Shown piece by piece: positions 42,733 to 51,635 of a stretch of DNA of 64,000 nt. This stretch comes from Bradyrhizobium sp. LLZ17. Lineage in GTDB: Bacteria; Pseudomonadota; Alphaproteobacteria; Rhizobiales; Xanthobacteraceae. Numbering within the stretch: the stretch's first letter is position 1; each line of letters starts with the position of its first letter. The notes beneath the pieces are model-generated. The model had not been told where the DNA came from and ran no database searches. It saw only the letters and a list, made by a program, of their open reading frames with translations. A program made the position numbers and the translations under genes. Where the stretch lies: positions 6,491,001 to 6,555,000 of the forward strand of contig NZ_CP165734.1 in NCBI RefSeq assembly GCF_041200145.1, written 5' to 3'.

Positions 42733-44085
42733 ATGAGGATTGATCTCGCGGCGAGCTACGGCGAGGAGCGTCTGCCCCGCTACACCAGCTATCCGACCGC
42801 ACCACACTTCTCGCCGACGATCGGCGCGGATACCTACGCGAAATGGCTGGCTGAGCTACCCGCCGGAACTAGCGCGTCACTTTATCTGCACGTGCCGTTC
42901 TGTCGTGAGATGTGCTGGTATTGCGGCTGCCACACCCAGATCGTCCGCCGCGACGACCTCGTCGCGGCCTATCAGCGGACGCTGCGCAGCGAGATCGCGC
43001 GAGTGGCGGACACGATCGGCCGCCGCATCAAGGTCGAGCACATTCATTTCGGCGGAGGTACGCCGACGATCATGTCGCCGGAGGCGTTCTCCGAGTTGAT
43101 GGCAGCGATGCGCGAGGCGTTCTTCGTGCTGCCGTCGGCGGAGATCGCGGTCGAGATCGATCCGCGAACTCTGACGGCCGGCATGGTGGAGGCCATGAGG
43201 CTCTCCGGCGTCAACCGTACGAGCTTGGGCGTCCAGAGTTTCGATCCGGTCGTGCAGCGTGCGATCAACCGGGTGCAGAGCTTCGAGCAGACGGCCGAGG
43301 TCGTCGGCATGCTCCGGAGTGCCGGGATCCGGGGCGTCAATTTCGACCTGATCTACGGACTACCGCACCAGACCGTGGTCTCCTGCCTCGACACTGTGCA
43401 GCGCGCGCTCATGCTCGCGCCCGACCGCTTCTCGGTGTTCGGCTACGCGCATGTGCCGGCTTTCAAGAAGCACCAGCGCATGATCGACGAAGCCGTCCTG
43501 CCCGATGGCCTCGCGCGTCACGACCAGGCCTGCGCGATCGCCGACGCGCTGAAACAGGCTGGTTATGTGCAGATCGGGCTCGATCATTTCGCCCGGACCG
43601 ACGATTCCATGGCGGTTGCCTTCGCGGAGCGGACGCTGCGGCGCAATTTCCAGGGCTACACCACCGATCAAAGCGAGGTCCTGCTCGGGTTCGGCGCCAG
43701 CGCGATCGGCCATCTGCCTCAGGGCTATGTCCAAAACGACGTGCAGATCGGATCCTATGCCGAGAACATTGCCGCCGGTCGGCTGGCCACTGCAAAGGGG
43801 TATAGGCTCAGCGACGACGACCGGCTGCGCGCCGACATCATCGAGCGCATCATGTGCGAGTTCGGCGTCGACCTCGGCGAGATCTGCGCGCGCCATGGCG
43901 CCAAGCCCGGGGCGATGCTGGGATCGGCGTGGCGATTGGAGCCGTTGATCTCGGACGGTGTCGTCAGCCTCGATGGCGAGCGGCTCGCGATCGCAACCGA
44001 CTCGCGCTTCCTGGTGCGCAGCGTCGCCGCCGCGTTCGATGCGCATCTGGATCCAGGCAAACAGCTGCATAGCCGGGCGGTGTAG
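42733..44085 (+). CDS. hemN: Oxygen-independent coproporphyrinogen III oxidase
   Basis: The 450-residue radical SAM enzyme has the FeS-binding motif Cys57-x3-Cys61-x2-Cys64-x-Cys66 in CREMCWYCGC. HFGGGTPTIM, EIDPRTL, GVQSFDPVVQRAINRVQ and the C-terminal HemN region are present. The GYVQNDVQIGSYAE-like tail is typical of true HemN rather than HemW. It makes protoporphyrinogen without oxygen, which is needed for haem synthesis under denitrifying conditions. A perfect FixK box lies 86 bases upstream. Confidence 0.95.
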   Translation: MRIDLAASYGEERLPRYTSYPTAPHFSPTIGADTYAKWLAELPAGTSASLYLHVPFCREMCWYCGCHTQIVRRDDLVAAYQRTLRSEIARVADTIGRRIKVEHIHFGGGTPTIMSPEAFSELMAAMREAFFVLPSAEIAVEIDPRTLTAGMVEAMRLSGVNRTSLGVQSFDPVVQRAINRVQSFEQTAEVVGMLRSAGIRGVNFDLIYGLPHQTVVSCLDTVQRALMLAPDRFSVFGYAHVPAFKKHQRMIDEAVLPDGLARHDQACAIADALKQAGYVQIGLDHFARTDDSMAVAFAERTLRRNFQGYTTDQSEVLLGFGASAIGHLPQGYVQNDVQIGSYAENIAAGRLATAKGYRLSDDDRLRADIIERIMCEFGVDLGEICARHGAKPGAMLGSAWRLEPLISDGVVSLDGERLAIATDSRFLVRSVAAAFDAHLDPGKQLHSRAV

Positions 44086-44092
44086 ATCTCTC

Positions 44093-44197
44093 CGTCATTC
44101 CGGGGCGCGCCTCTTGGCGCGAACCCGGAATCCATTTCTCATGTCATCCGCCGCAAGATGGATTCCAGGCTCGCGCTTCGCGCGCCCCGGAATGACG
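44093..44197. repeat. Palindromic repeat, CGTCATTCCGGGG family
   Basis: The outer arms CGTCATTCCGGGGCGCG / CGCGCCCCGGAATGACG are a perfect 17-base inverted pair. An inner GGAATCCAT / ATGGATTCC pair also exists. This is a dispersed bradyrhizobial intergenic element placed between hemN and the DUF1858 gene. Confidence 0.85.
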
Positions 44198-44204
44198 AGT
44201 TTGC

Positions 44205-44218
44205 TTGCGCTCCAACAA
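44205..44218 (+). promoter_or_regulatory. Near-consensus FixK/FNR-type box upstream of the DUF1858 gene
   Basis: TTGCGCTCCAACAA (reverse reading TTGT-N6-GCAA) has the same one-base departure from consensus as the nirK box. It lies 48 bases before the DUF1858 ATG, directly after a palindromic repeat. Confidence 0.5.
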
Positions 44219-44266
44219 AGAAACCGCCGCCCGCTCCGCTATCGTCGCTCCGGAACGGAGTTGCTC

Positions 44267-44464
44267 ATGCCTTTTGGATCCGACGATTTGGTCGATGACA
44301 TCATGCGCACGGCGCCGCACACGATCCGGGTGTTTCTCGCGTTCAGGATGGCCTGCGTCGGCTGTCCGATCGCGACCTTTCACACGGTCGACGACGCCTG
44401 CCGCGAGCACGGCATCGATCGCGACAAGTTCCTCGCGGCGCTGTGCGATTGCGTGCCAGCGTAA
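44267..44464 (+). CDS. DUF1858-domain protein
   Basis: The 65-residue protein MPFGSDDLVDDIMRTAPHTI continues with the conserved FRMACVGCPIATFHTVDDAC. DUF1858 is the small helical domain that also forms the N-terminus of RIC/ScdA di-iron repair proteins, where the Cys residues are conserved. Stand-alone copies are often near NO and anaerobic metabolism genes, as here. ACGGAG precedes ATG 44267; the longer open frame runs through the repeat and is not real. Confidence 0.88.
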   Translation: MPFGSDDLVDDIMRTAPHTIRVFLAFRMACVGCPIATFHTVDDACREHGIDRDKFLAALCDCVPA

Positions 44465-44546
44465 GGCGGGTTGGAACTCGCGCCGGGCGCGCGGATTCCC
44501 GGGTGACGGAGAGCTTGCGCCGTAAGCGGAAGCGCTCACCCCATCC

Positions 44547-45254
44547 TCACGATGCGCTGTCGGCACTCCGCTCCGCCAGCACGACAAACCCGTGCGGATC
44601 GCGCAGGATGATGCGCTGCCGGCCGCTCTCGACGAGACCTTGGCTCTCCCAGCCGCTCAGGATGCGGCTCACGGTGTGCAGCGTGGTGCCGGTCATCTGC
44701 GCGATATCCTGGCGGCTGATCGGAAAGTCGATCTCGATGCCCTGATCGAGCTTCTTGCCGGACTGCTTGGCGAGGCGCAGCAGCGCATGCGCGACGCGCT
44801 GCTCGACCTGCTGCGTCGACATTTCAAGGATGCGGGTGTGGCTCTCCTGAAGCCGCGTGCCGACGGCCTGCATCGTATTGGCGGCAAGCGCCGGAAAGCG
44901 TTCGAGCAGTCGCGGCCAGGCGGCGGTCGGCCAGATCAGGGCGACGCTGTCGTCGACCGCGGTCGCGGTTGCCGGGTATTGCGCGAGCCCGATCGCCATG
45001 GCGAGCCCGAAGGTTTCGCCGGGAGCGACATAGCGCACTACGATCTGCTCGCCCGTCGGCGTGGTCTTGGCCGCGCGGACATGGCCGTGCAGCAGCAGAA
45101 AGAACGACTGTGCATCCGCACCCTGTTCGAAGATGGTGCTGTGCCTGGGGTAACGCGCTGAATGCGCCTCGCGCAGGACCTCCTTGAGATCGTCGGGCTT
45201 AATCCCCGCGAACAGCGGCAAATGCGCCACCAACGACGTGTCCACCTTGGCCAT
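44547..45254 (-). CDS. nnrR: Crp/Fnr-family transcription regulator NnrR
   Basis: The 235-residue protein has a cyclic-nucleotide-binding-like domain (about 8-130) and a Crp-type winged helix-turn-helix (about 150-222). The recognition part reads ISRQDIAQMTGTTLHTVSRILSGWES. The E-x-x-x-R pattern (TVSRILSGWE) matches regulators binding TTG-N8-CAA. There are no FNR-type N-terminal Cys clusters, so it does not hold an FeS cluster. Position beside nnrS and nirK supports the NO-responsive NnrR assignment. Start at 45254; the frame open to 45320 is non-conserved. Confidence 0.9.
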   Translation of the reverse strand: MAKVDTSLVAHLPLFAGIKPDDLKEVLREAHSARYPRHSTIFEQGADAQSFFLLLHGHVRAAKTTPTGEQIVVRYVAPGETFGLAMAIGLAQYPATATAVDDSVALIWPTAAWPRLLERFPALAANTMQAVGTRLQESHTRILEMSTQQVEQRVAHALLRLAKQSGKKLDQGIEIDFPISRQDIAQMTGTTLHTVSRILSGWESQGLVESGRQRIILRDPHGFVVLAERSADSAS

Positions 45255-45306
45255 TCTGTCTCCTTGGCGCTCGGGAGTGTGATGGCATCTGCAATCGTCC
45301 GGGTGT

Positions 45307-45320
45307 TTGCGATAGCGCAA
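45307..45320. promoter_or_regulatory. Perfect FixK/FNR-type box shared by nnrR and nnrS
   Basis: TTGCGATAGCGCAA fits TTG(A/C)-N6-(T/G)CAA and sits between the divergent genes, about 52 bases from the nnrR ATG and 60 from the nnrS ATG. A single dimer centred here could act at about -41.5 in both directions, leaving short leaders of roughly 18 and 26 bases. Confidence 0.82.
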
Positions 45321-45380
45321 ATCCCTCCGGCCCGACGGCAGTATTTTTCCATCTGACGATCTGATCTTCAGGAGTGCCCC

Positions 45381-46592
45381 ATGGCCAGTGCCCGATCCCG
45401 CAACTTTGAGGGCTGGCCGCTGTTTGCGAACAGCTTTCGGCCGTTCTTCCTGCTCGCTGCAATCCAGGCCGGACTGTCGATCCTGGCCTGGCTGCCGATG
45501 TTCTACGGCGAATTGTCGGTGACCTCAGCCTTCGCGCCGCGCGACTGGCATGTCCACGAGATGCTCTATGGCTTCCTGCCGGCGGTGATCACCGGGTTCC
45601 TGTTCACCGCGATCCCGAACTGGACCGGCCGGCTGCCGATCCGGGGCAGCTCGCTGGTGGCGCTGGTGGTGGTCTGGCTCGCCGGGCGCGCCGCGGTGAT
45701 CCTCTCCGCCGATCTCGGCTGGGCCTTTGCGCTTGCGGTCGATGCCGCGTTCCTGGCGCTGGTCGTCGCCGCCGCAACCCGCGAGATCATCGCCGGCGGC
45801 AACTGGCGCAATCTGCCCGTCGTGCTGCTCGTGCTGGTGCTGCTCGCCGGCAATGTCGCGTTCCATCTCGAAGCGCATTTCGAGGGTGCCGCCGATGTCA
45901 GCATCCGCGTCGGCATCGGCGTGGTCGTGCTGCTGATCACGCTGATCGGCGGCCGCATCATCCCGAGCTTCACCCGCAACTGGCTGGTCAAGTTCAATCC
46001 CGGCCGCCTGCCGGTGCCGTTCGGGCGATTTGACGGCGCGGTGATCGGCTTGACGGCACTCGCGCTCATCGCATGGATCGTGGCGCCGCTGAACACGGTG
46101 ACCGGCGCAGCGATGGCGCTCGCCGGCGCGCTGCACCTGGTGCGTTTCTCGCGCTGGGCCGGCGACCGCACGGCGCGCGAATGCCTGCTGCTGATCCTGC
46201 ATGTCGGCTATCTATTTGTGCCGCTCGGCTTCCTCCTGCATGCCTTGGCCGTCTTTGGCGTGCTGCCGCCGAGCGCCGGCGTTCATGCCTGGATGACAGG
46301 CGCCGCCGGAACCATGACGCTCGCGGTGATGACACGTGCGAGCCTTGGCCATACCGGACAGGCGCTGACGGCTTCGCCGGCGACGCAAGCCATCTACGCC
46401 GCGATCATTATCGCTGCGCTGACACGCGTTGCGGCCGCGGTGTTGCCGGCGCATGGCGATGCACTGCTGCACATCGCAGCCTGTGGCTGGGTCGTCGCCT
46501 TCCTCGGCTTTGCGATTGCGTTCGGCCCGCTGCTCGCCGGCAGCGAGCGGCGCACGCTCGCCACGATGGGCGTACCCGCCCCGGCGCGCTGA
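45381..46592 (+). CDS. nnrS: NnrS-family haem-copper membrane protein
   Basis: The 403-residue protein has about 12 hydrophobic segments. Family motifs visible include FRPFFLLAA at the N-terminus, WHVHEMLYGF and GFLFTAIPNWTGR. ANSFRPFF-HEM...-NWTGR is the NnrS core, with His residues as likely haem or copper ligands. NnrS protects metabolism against NO and is usually under NnrR control. It is divergent from nnrR across a shared box. Confidence 0.95.
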   Translation: MASARSRNFEGWPLFANSFRPFFLLAAIQAGLSILAWLPMFYGELSVTSAFAPRDWHVHEMLYGFLPAVITGFLFTAIPNWTGRLPIRGSSLVALVVVWLAGRAAVILSADLGWAFALAVDAAFLALVVAAATREIIAGGNWRNLPVVLLVLVLLAGNVAFHLEAHFEGAADVSIRVGIGVVVLLITLIGGRIIPSFTRNWLVKFNPGRLPVPFGRFDGAVIGLTALALIAWIVAPLNTVTGAAMALAGALHLVRFSRWAGDRTARECLLLILHVGYLFVPLGFLLHALAVFGVLPPSAGVHAWMTGAAGTMTLAVMTRASLGHTGQALTASPATQAIYAAIIIAALTRVAAAVLPAHGDALLHIAACGWVVAFLGFAIAFGPLLAGSERRTLATMGVPAPAR

Positions 46593-46594
46593 GC

Positions 46595-47632
46595 CTAGGC
46601 CGCCGTGGCCGAAGGCGCACGGGCAGGCTTCGCCAGCGGCCGCACGCCCTTGCGCCATGCCGAGATGGTGCAGCCGAATCGGCCGCGGAACCATCGCGCC
46701 ATGGCGCTCTGCGCAGAGAAGCCGAGCTGCATGGCGATATCAGCCAATGGCCGATCGGGGTCTTCGATCAGCCGGATCACCAGATCGCCGCGCTGCGCGT
46801 CGAGAATGGCCGAGAAGCTGATGCCTGCCTCGGCGAGGTGACGGTGGATGGTGCGGCGGGTACAGGCGAAATGCTCCGCGACGCGCTCGACCGTGCAGTC
46901 GCCGGTCGCGAGCAGGCTACGCACGACTTCGTCGACCTTTTCTTCCCAGCTTGCCGGTCGTGTCTCGATCGCCTCGATCCGCTTGCGCAGATAGCTCGCG
47001 ATCATCGGATGCGCGCTTGGGATCCGCCGCTCCATGTCGTGCGCCGACAACAGGATCGCGTCGTCCTCGGCGTTGAAGATCACACGGCAGCCGAAGAACT
47101 CGCGGTAGCGCCTGCGGTCGTGCGGCGGCGGGTAGTGCAGGTGCACCTCCTGCGGCCGCCAATCGCTGCCGAACAGCGACTGGATGATGCGGTGGACGCT
47201 GCCCAGGGTCATGTCGATCGATTGGCGCCGCGCGGTCGGCTGCCGGCCGCGCAGATGCAGCCTGACGGTCACGGTCTGCCTGTCGCGCGCAACGTCAAGC
47301 CGCATGCCGTCATGGTGGACATGGATGAAGTGCGAGAACGCCTCGATCGCCTCGCCGACCGTGGCCTGTTCGCGCACGATCAGGCCGACCCCGCCAAAGT
47401 TGGTCAGCCCGCCGCGCTCGGCGAGCCGCAAGCCGAAATCTTCGGCACCGGACACCTCGGCCGACAATTCGAGCAGGCGACGCAGGCCCGTGACGGCGAT
47501 GGGGGTATCGGGCCGGTCGAGGCAGGCCAGCGGCAGCCTGACCCTGCGCATCATCTGTCTTGGATCGAGCCCGACCGACCGGGCGACCTCCGGGTAATAG
47601 CTCAAACCCGCGCTGCGAATGAGGTCGGCCAT
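46595..47632 (-). CDS. AraC-family transcription regulator
   Basis: The 345-residue protein has an N-terminal arabinose-binding-like (OruR/PF12625-type) domain (about 15-200) and a C-terminal AraC double helix-turn-helix (about 235-330). The latter ends IAMQLGFSAQSAMARWFRGRFGCTISAWRK. The Met at 47632 begins the recognisable domain (ADLIRSAGLSYYPEVARSVGL). It is convergent with nnrS (two bases apart) and divergent from a response regulator. The effector is unknown. Confidence 0.9.
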   Translation of the reverse strand: MADLIRSAGLSYYPEVARSVGLDPRQMMRRVRLPLACLDRPDTPIAVTGLRRLLELSAEVSGAEDFGLRLAERGGLTNFGGVGLIVREQATVGEAIEAFSHFIHVHHDGMRLDVARDRQTVTVRLHLRGRQPTARRQSIDMTLGSVHRIIQSLFGSDWRPQEVHLHYPPPHDRRRYREFFGCRVIFNAEDDAILLSAHDMERRIPSAHPMIASYLRKRIEAIETRPASWEEKVDEVVRSLLATGDCTVERVAEHFACTRRTIHRHLAEAGISFSAILDAQRGDLVIRLIEDPDRPLADIAMQLGFSAQSAMARWFRGRFGCTISAWRKGVRPLAKPARAPSATAA

Positions 47633-47836
47633 GCCAACCGTTCCTGCCAGCCATTCCCGCCGATGTCCCGAAATGTAAAGTTTCTGTCCCGATCCGTCAA
47701 ATCCGGGAACCGGCTGGAACATACATAAGGGAAACCGAAGCACGGGCGTGAATGCCGTGCTGATGACGGCGCGGCTGGGCGACGAGGCCCGCTTCCGTCT
47801 CGGGCCATTTTGACCAAGACATTGCTGGATAAATTT

Positions 47837-48456
47837 ATGCCGGGAAACATGCTTTCCAAGGGTGAGGTATTCGTCGTTGACACTGACGCCGCCTCCCGCG
47901 AACAACTTTCAATCGCGCTTCAACACAGCGCCTATGACGTGATCTGCTTTGCCGACAGCGCATCGCTGCTGTCGGAAGCAAAGGCGCGGATGCCGGCCTG
48001 CGTGCTGCTGGACATGCCGCCCGATCGCTCCGCTCTCGACCTGCTCAAGCAGCTGCGCGAGGAAAACTGCCTGGCGCCGGTCCTGGTGACCTCGGCCAAC
48101 GGCAGCATCGCGATGGCCGTCGACGCCATCAAGAGCGGCGCGACCGACTTCATCGAAAAGCCGTTCCGTACCCATGACATCGTCGACCGGATTGACGCTG
48201 CGATCGACGAGTTCGCCCAGCCCGATGAACACCGGCAGCGCTGGCTTGCCGGCTGCGAGCCGCTGACCCGGCGCGAAGGTGACGTGCTCGAACATCTCGC
48301 TGCTGGCCTGACCAACAAGGAGATCGCGCGACGGATGCATCTGAGGCGCGCACGGTCGAGGGTTATCGCGCCAGTGTCCTGAAGAAGGCCGGCGCCCGCA
48401 ATGTGACCGATCTGCTCCGCCGCATCTTCGTCCAGGGTTCGCCCTCACAGGTTTGA
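47837..48456 (+). pseudogene. FixJ/NarL-type response regulator, frameshifted in the HTH
   Basis: A receiver domain (VFVVDTDAASREQL, VLLDMPP with the phospho-acceptor Asp, VTSANGSIAMAVDAIKSGATDFIEKPF) is followed by a LuxR-type HTH beginning LTRREGDVLEHLAAGLTNKEIARRMHL. The frame is then lost at about 48341-48346. In the next frame the expected end appears: ARTVEGYRASVLKKAGARNVTDLLRR, with TGA at 48454-48456. One added base restores a normal protein of about 206 residues. TTG 47810 is an alternative start. As sequenced, the recognition helix is missing. Confidence 0.85.
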
Positions 48457-48655
48457 GGCGCGGCTTCTAAGGGCGCGACTTCCAGAGGCTCCGCCGCGGG
48501 ACGACCACGCGTTCCGCAGCCTTGGTGCCGCCGCAGCCCCGCCCAACCGAAACCCCAATCGAACCGGTTCCTTCCCCGCCGCGTCTCACCACGATGGTGA
48601 GGCGTGTTTCGCGCGTCCGGCTGGCGGCGCGGCGATATCGGCACGGAGGAATTTG

Positions 48656-50338
48656 ATGCGCACGATCACAAATTGTCTGGCAACGACGAGCCTGGTCCTG
48701 GTGACCACCGCGTTCGCGTTGCCGTCATGGGCTGCCGATGTCGATGCCACATCGGCCATCGACACGGTCACTGTCTACCCTGATGGCGCGACCGTGACCC
48801 GAATCATTGCGCTGGATCTTGCCGCCGGTGACAGCACGCTGGTCGCCAGGGATTTTCCGCTCTCGCTCGATCCGTCCTCCATCCGCGTCGAAGGCGAAGC
48901 GGGCGCCAAGCTCACCATCGGCACGATCGATGCGCGGCCGCCGCGCGCGGCGCAGCCCGTCAATCTGCCCGAGCTCGACAAGCGCATCGAAGAGCTGAAG
49001 GATCAGCGCGCCGATCTGCAAGGCGCGATCGATTCGGCCGCCGCGCGGCGCAAATTCGCGCAACATTTCGCCGAGGCCTCTCCCGCGGGCCTGGGCGACA
49101 AGGGCGAGGCGCGGCCGATCACCGAATGGCGCGCGGCCTTTGCCGCGGTGGCCGAGGAGATCGCGACCGCCGACACCGCGATCCGCGACGCCACACGAAA
49201 GCAGCGCGAGATCGATCGGCAGATCGCGCAGCTCGAAACCGAACGCTCGGCCAAGCCGCCGAGCAAGCTCGAGGTGCGGATCGACGTTGCCTCCGCGGCG
49301 GCGACCAAGGCGACACTGCGCGTGACCTATGCGGTGCGCAATGCGCGCTGGATGCCGCTCTATGACGCCCGGCTCGACACCGGCGCCAAGGACCGCAAGC
49401 CGCAGCTTGAGCTTGTCCGCCGCGCGGAGGTCACGCAATCGACCGGCGAGGATTGGTCAAATGTGACGCTCGGCGTCTCTACGGTTCGCATCGGCCGTGG
49501 CGGCAGCGCCCCGGAGCTGAACTCGCTGGTGGCGCAATATCCGCAAGTGCCGAAGCCACGGGTGCTGGGGTCAATCTCCGAGACGGCGACGCCTGCGGCT
49601 CCGATGCAGCGAAAGGTGGAATCCGCGTATCAGAGCAGGTCCCGGGAAGAGGTCAACCTAGACCAGCGCGCCGACGAGCAGCAGGCCGTCGCCGAAATCG
49701 GTGACTTCCAGGCCACCTTCAAGATCTCCGGCCGCGTCAGCCTCGGTGCCGCCGAGGGCGCCAAGGCCTTGCGCATCGCGTCGATGACCGTGCCTGCCGA
49801 TCTCATGGTTCGCGCAGCTCCCGTGATGGACCCGACCGCCTTCCTCGAAGCCAGCTTCAAGCAGAGCGACGACACGACGCTGCTGCCGGGCAAGGTCGCG
49901 ATCTATCGCGACGGCGTCTTCGTCGGCCGCGGCAAGATCTCGGCGTCGGCCAAGGACGATATCGTGCGGCTCGGCTTCGGCGCCGACGACAAGGTCAAGA
50001 TCGAACGCGCCGTCCTCAAGCGCAACGAAGGTTCGGCCGGCTTGCTCGTCACGACCTCGAAGACCGACGAGCGTTCCTTCAAGACGACTATCCGCAACGG
50101 CCATGATTTCCCGATTCATGTCGCGATCGAGGACCAGTTGCCGGTCAGCGAGAACGAGGACATCCTTGTCGAGATGCTGCCTTCCACCACGCCGCCGACT
50201 GCGAGCAACATCCGCGACAAGCGCGGCGTGCTGGAATGGTCGGTCGATGCCAAGCCCGGCGAGGTCAAGGACATCAATTTCGCCTGGCGCGTCCGCTGGC
50301 CCAAGGACAAGACCATGGTGATCGTGCCGGCCGGCTAA
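48656..50338 (+). CDS. Exported MuiA-like protein (DUF4140/DUF4139)
   Basis: The 560-residue protein has a signal peptide (ending ALPSWAAD). An N-terminal DUF4140 region includes IDTVTVYPDGATVTR, and a coiled-coil stretch covers about 100-200. A DUF4139 beta-rich domain begins VTYAVRNARWMPLYDARLD. Related proteins are called mucoidy inhibitor A, but the biochemical role is unknown. GGAGGA at 48644-48649 supports ATG 48656. It is a monocistron with repeats downstream. Confidence 0.87.
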   Translation: MRTITNCLATTSLVLVTTAFALPSWAADVDATSAIDTVTVYPDGATVTRIIALDLAAGDSTLVARDFPLSLDPSSIRVEGEAGAKLTIGTIDARPPRAAQPVNLPELDKRIEELKDQRADLQGAIDSAAARRKFAQHFAEASPAGLGDKGEARPITEWRAAFAAVAEEIATADTAIRDATRKQREIDRQIAQLETERSAKPPSKLEVRIDVASAAATKATLRVTYAVRNARWMPLYDARLDTGAKDRKPQLELVRRAEVTQSTGEDWSNVTLGVSTVRIGRGGSAPELNSLVAQYPQVPKPRVLGSISETATPAAPMQRKVESAYQSRSREEVNLDQRADEQQAVAEIGDFQATFKISGRVSLGAAEGAKALRIASMTVPADLMVRAAPVMDPTAFLEASFKQSDDTTLLPGKVAIYRDGVFVGRGKISASAKDDIVRLGFGADDKVKIERAVLKRNEGSAGLLVTTSKTDERSFKTTIRNGHDFPIHVAIEDQLPVSENEDILVEMLPSTTPPTASNIRDKRGVLEWSVDAKPGEVKDINFAWRVRWPKDKTMVIVPAG

Positions 50339-50402
50339 GCGGGGTCTTCACCTCGCCCCGCTCGCGGCAGGGCAATCGCATGTGGAGCCGATTTCTCTGT
50401 GG

Positions 50403-50536
50403 CCATCCTTCGAGACGCCCGCCTTTGGCGGGCCCTCAGGATGAGGACCGAGTGTGCGGCAGCAGTTTCAACGGGCTCCGATGCCGCTTAGCCTCATCCT
50501 GAGGAGACCGCGAAGCGGTCGTCTCGAAGGACGAGG
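50403..50536. repeat. Palindromic repeat, CATCCTTCGAGACG family
   Basis: The outer CCTTCGAGACG arm is matched by CGTCTCGAAGG at the other end, with an inner CCCTCAGGATGAGG / CCTCATCCTGAGG pair. The unit is a composite palindrome of the dispersed intergenic type. Confidence 0.8.
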
Positions 50537-50656
50537 TGTGCGCTCAGACCGCCCAAATTCCAAATGCAATGACCCTGCCGCATGCGGGGAGAGCGCGAAG
50601 CGCCGGGCGAGGAGGACTTTCCGCGAGTCCATCTCTCACCGCCATCGTTGAAGCAG

Positions 50657-50727
50657 CCCCTCACCCCAACCCTCTCAGCGCGAGCGAAGCTCGTCGCGGC
50701 CCCGTAAGAACGGGGAGAGGGAGAGGA
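50657..50727. repeat. Intergenic repeat, CCCCTCACCCC...GGGGAGAGG family
   Basis: CCCCTCACCCCAACCCTCTC is followed by a GCGAGCGAAGCTCG stem and then CCCCGTAAGAACGGGGAGAGGGAGAGG. The core recurs at 34133-34157 and 61157-61306 in different lengths. Confidence 0.75.
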
Positions 50728-50738
50728 GAGAGTGGAGG

Positions 50739-51635
50739 CTATTCCTTGACCGCGCCCGTCAGCGACGACACGTAGTAGTCCACGAACAGCGAGTAGAAGA
50801 TCGCAACCGGCAGCGAACCGAGCAGCGAGCCGGCCATCAACGCGCCCCACTGGTAGACGTCGCCGGTGACGAGCTCGGTCAGGATCGCGACCGGCACGGT
50901 CTTGTTGGCGCCGCTCTGGATGAAGGCGAGCGCGTAGATGAACTCGTTCCAGGACAGCGTGAAGGAGAAGATGCCGGCCGAGATCAGGCCGGGCACCGCC
51001 AGCGGCAGCGTGATCCGCCGCAGGATCTGGAGCCGCGTGGCGCCGTCGACCAAGGCGCATTCCTCCAGCTCGTAGGGGATCGACTTGAAATAGCCGATCA
51101 GCAGCCAGGTGCAGAACGGCACCAGGAAGGTCGGATAGACCAGGATCAGCGCCAGCGGTGAGTCGAACAGGCCGAACTGCACCACGACGGTGGCGAGTGG
51201 AATGAACAGGATCGACGGCGGCACCAGATAGGCCAGGTAAATGCCGAGCCCGACATAGCCGCTGCCGCGGAAGCGCAGGCGCTCGATAGCGTAGGCCGCG
51301 AGCGTGCTTGCGATCAGCGACAGCGTGGTCGAGCCGATCGCGACCAGCATCGTCGTCCACAGCCAGCGCGGATAGGAAGTGTCGAACAGCAGGTGCTTGA
51401 TATGGGCGAGCGTCGGCGAGGTGATCCAGAACGGATTATGTTCCTTGAAGTTCATCAGCTCCGCGTTCGGCTTGAACGACGTGATCGCCATCCAGTAGAA
51501 CGGGAACAGCAGGATCAGCACGAAGCAGGCGAGCGGCAGATAGATCATCATCAGCCGTCGTAGCCCGGAATCCCAGGCCATGGTGTCGGGCGGCGTGCTG
51601 GCGACCGCGGCCGGTTGCGCGACGGTGTCAGTCAT
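50739..51635 (-). CDS. Carbohydrate ABC transporter permease, MalG type
   Basis: The 298-residue CUT1 permease has six hydrophobic segments and the EAA loop ELEECALVDGATRLQILRRITLPLAVPGL. It overlaps the upstream permease gene by eight bases and is the last gene of the operon. No ATPase follows. Confidence 0.93.
   Translation of the reverse strand: MTDTVAQPAAVASTPPDTMAWDSGLRRLMMIYLPLACFVLILLFPFYWMAITSFKPNAELMNFKEHNPFWITSPTLAHIKHLLFDTSYPRWLWTTMLVAIGSTTLSLIASTLAAYAIERLRFRGSGYVGLGIYLAYLVPPSILFIPLATVVVQFGLFDSPLALILVYPTFLVPFCTWLLIGYFKSIPYELEECALVDGATRLQILRRITLPLAVPGLISAGIFSFTLSWNEFIYALAFIQSGANKTVPVAILTELVTGDVYQWGALMAGSLLGSLPVAIFYSLFVDYYVSSLTGAVKE

Larger units (their letters stand above)
50339..50738. 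other. Gene-free stretch filled with intergenic repeats
   Basis: 400 bases between the MuiA-like gene and the permease gene contain two large palindromic elements (50403-50536 and 50657-50727). A further GCATGCGGGGAGAGCGCGAAG-like fragment lies between them. I see no gene or promoter motif. Confidence 0.7.

Noticed and set aside
39359-46592. Horizontally acquired denitrification island
   Set aside because: Codon use and GC look like the neighbours, there is no integrase, tRNA or direct repeat at the edges, and nirK-nirV-hemN-nnrR groupings are ancestral in bradyrhizobia as far as I recall.
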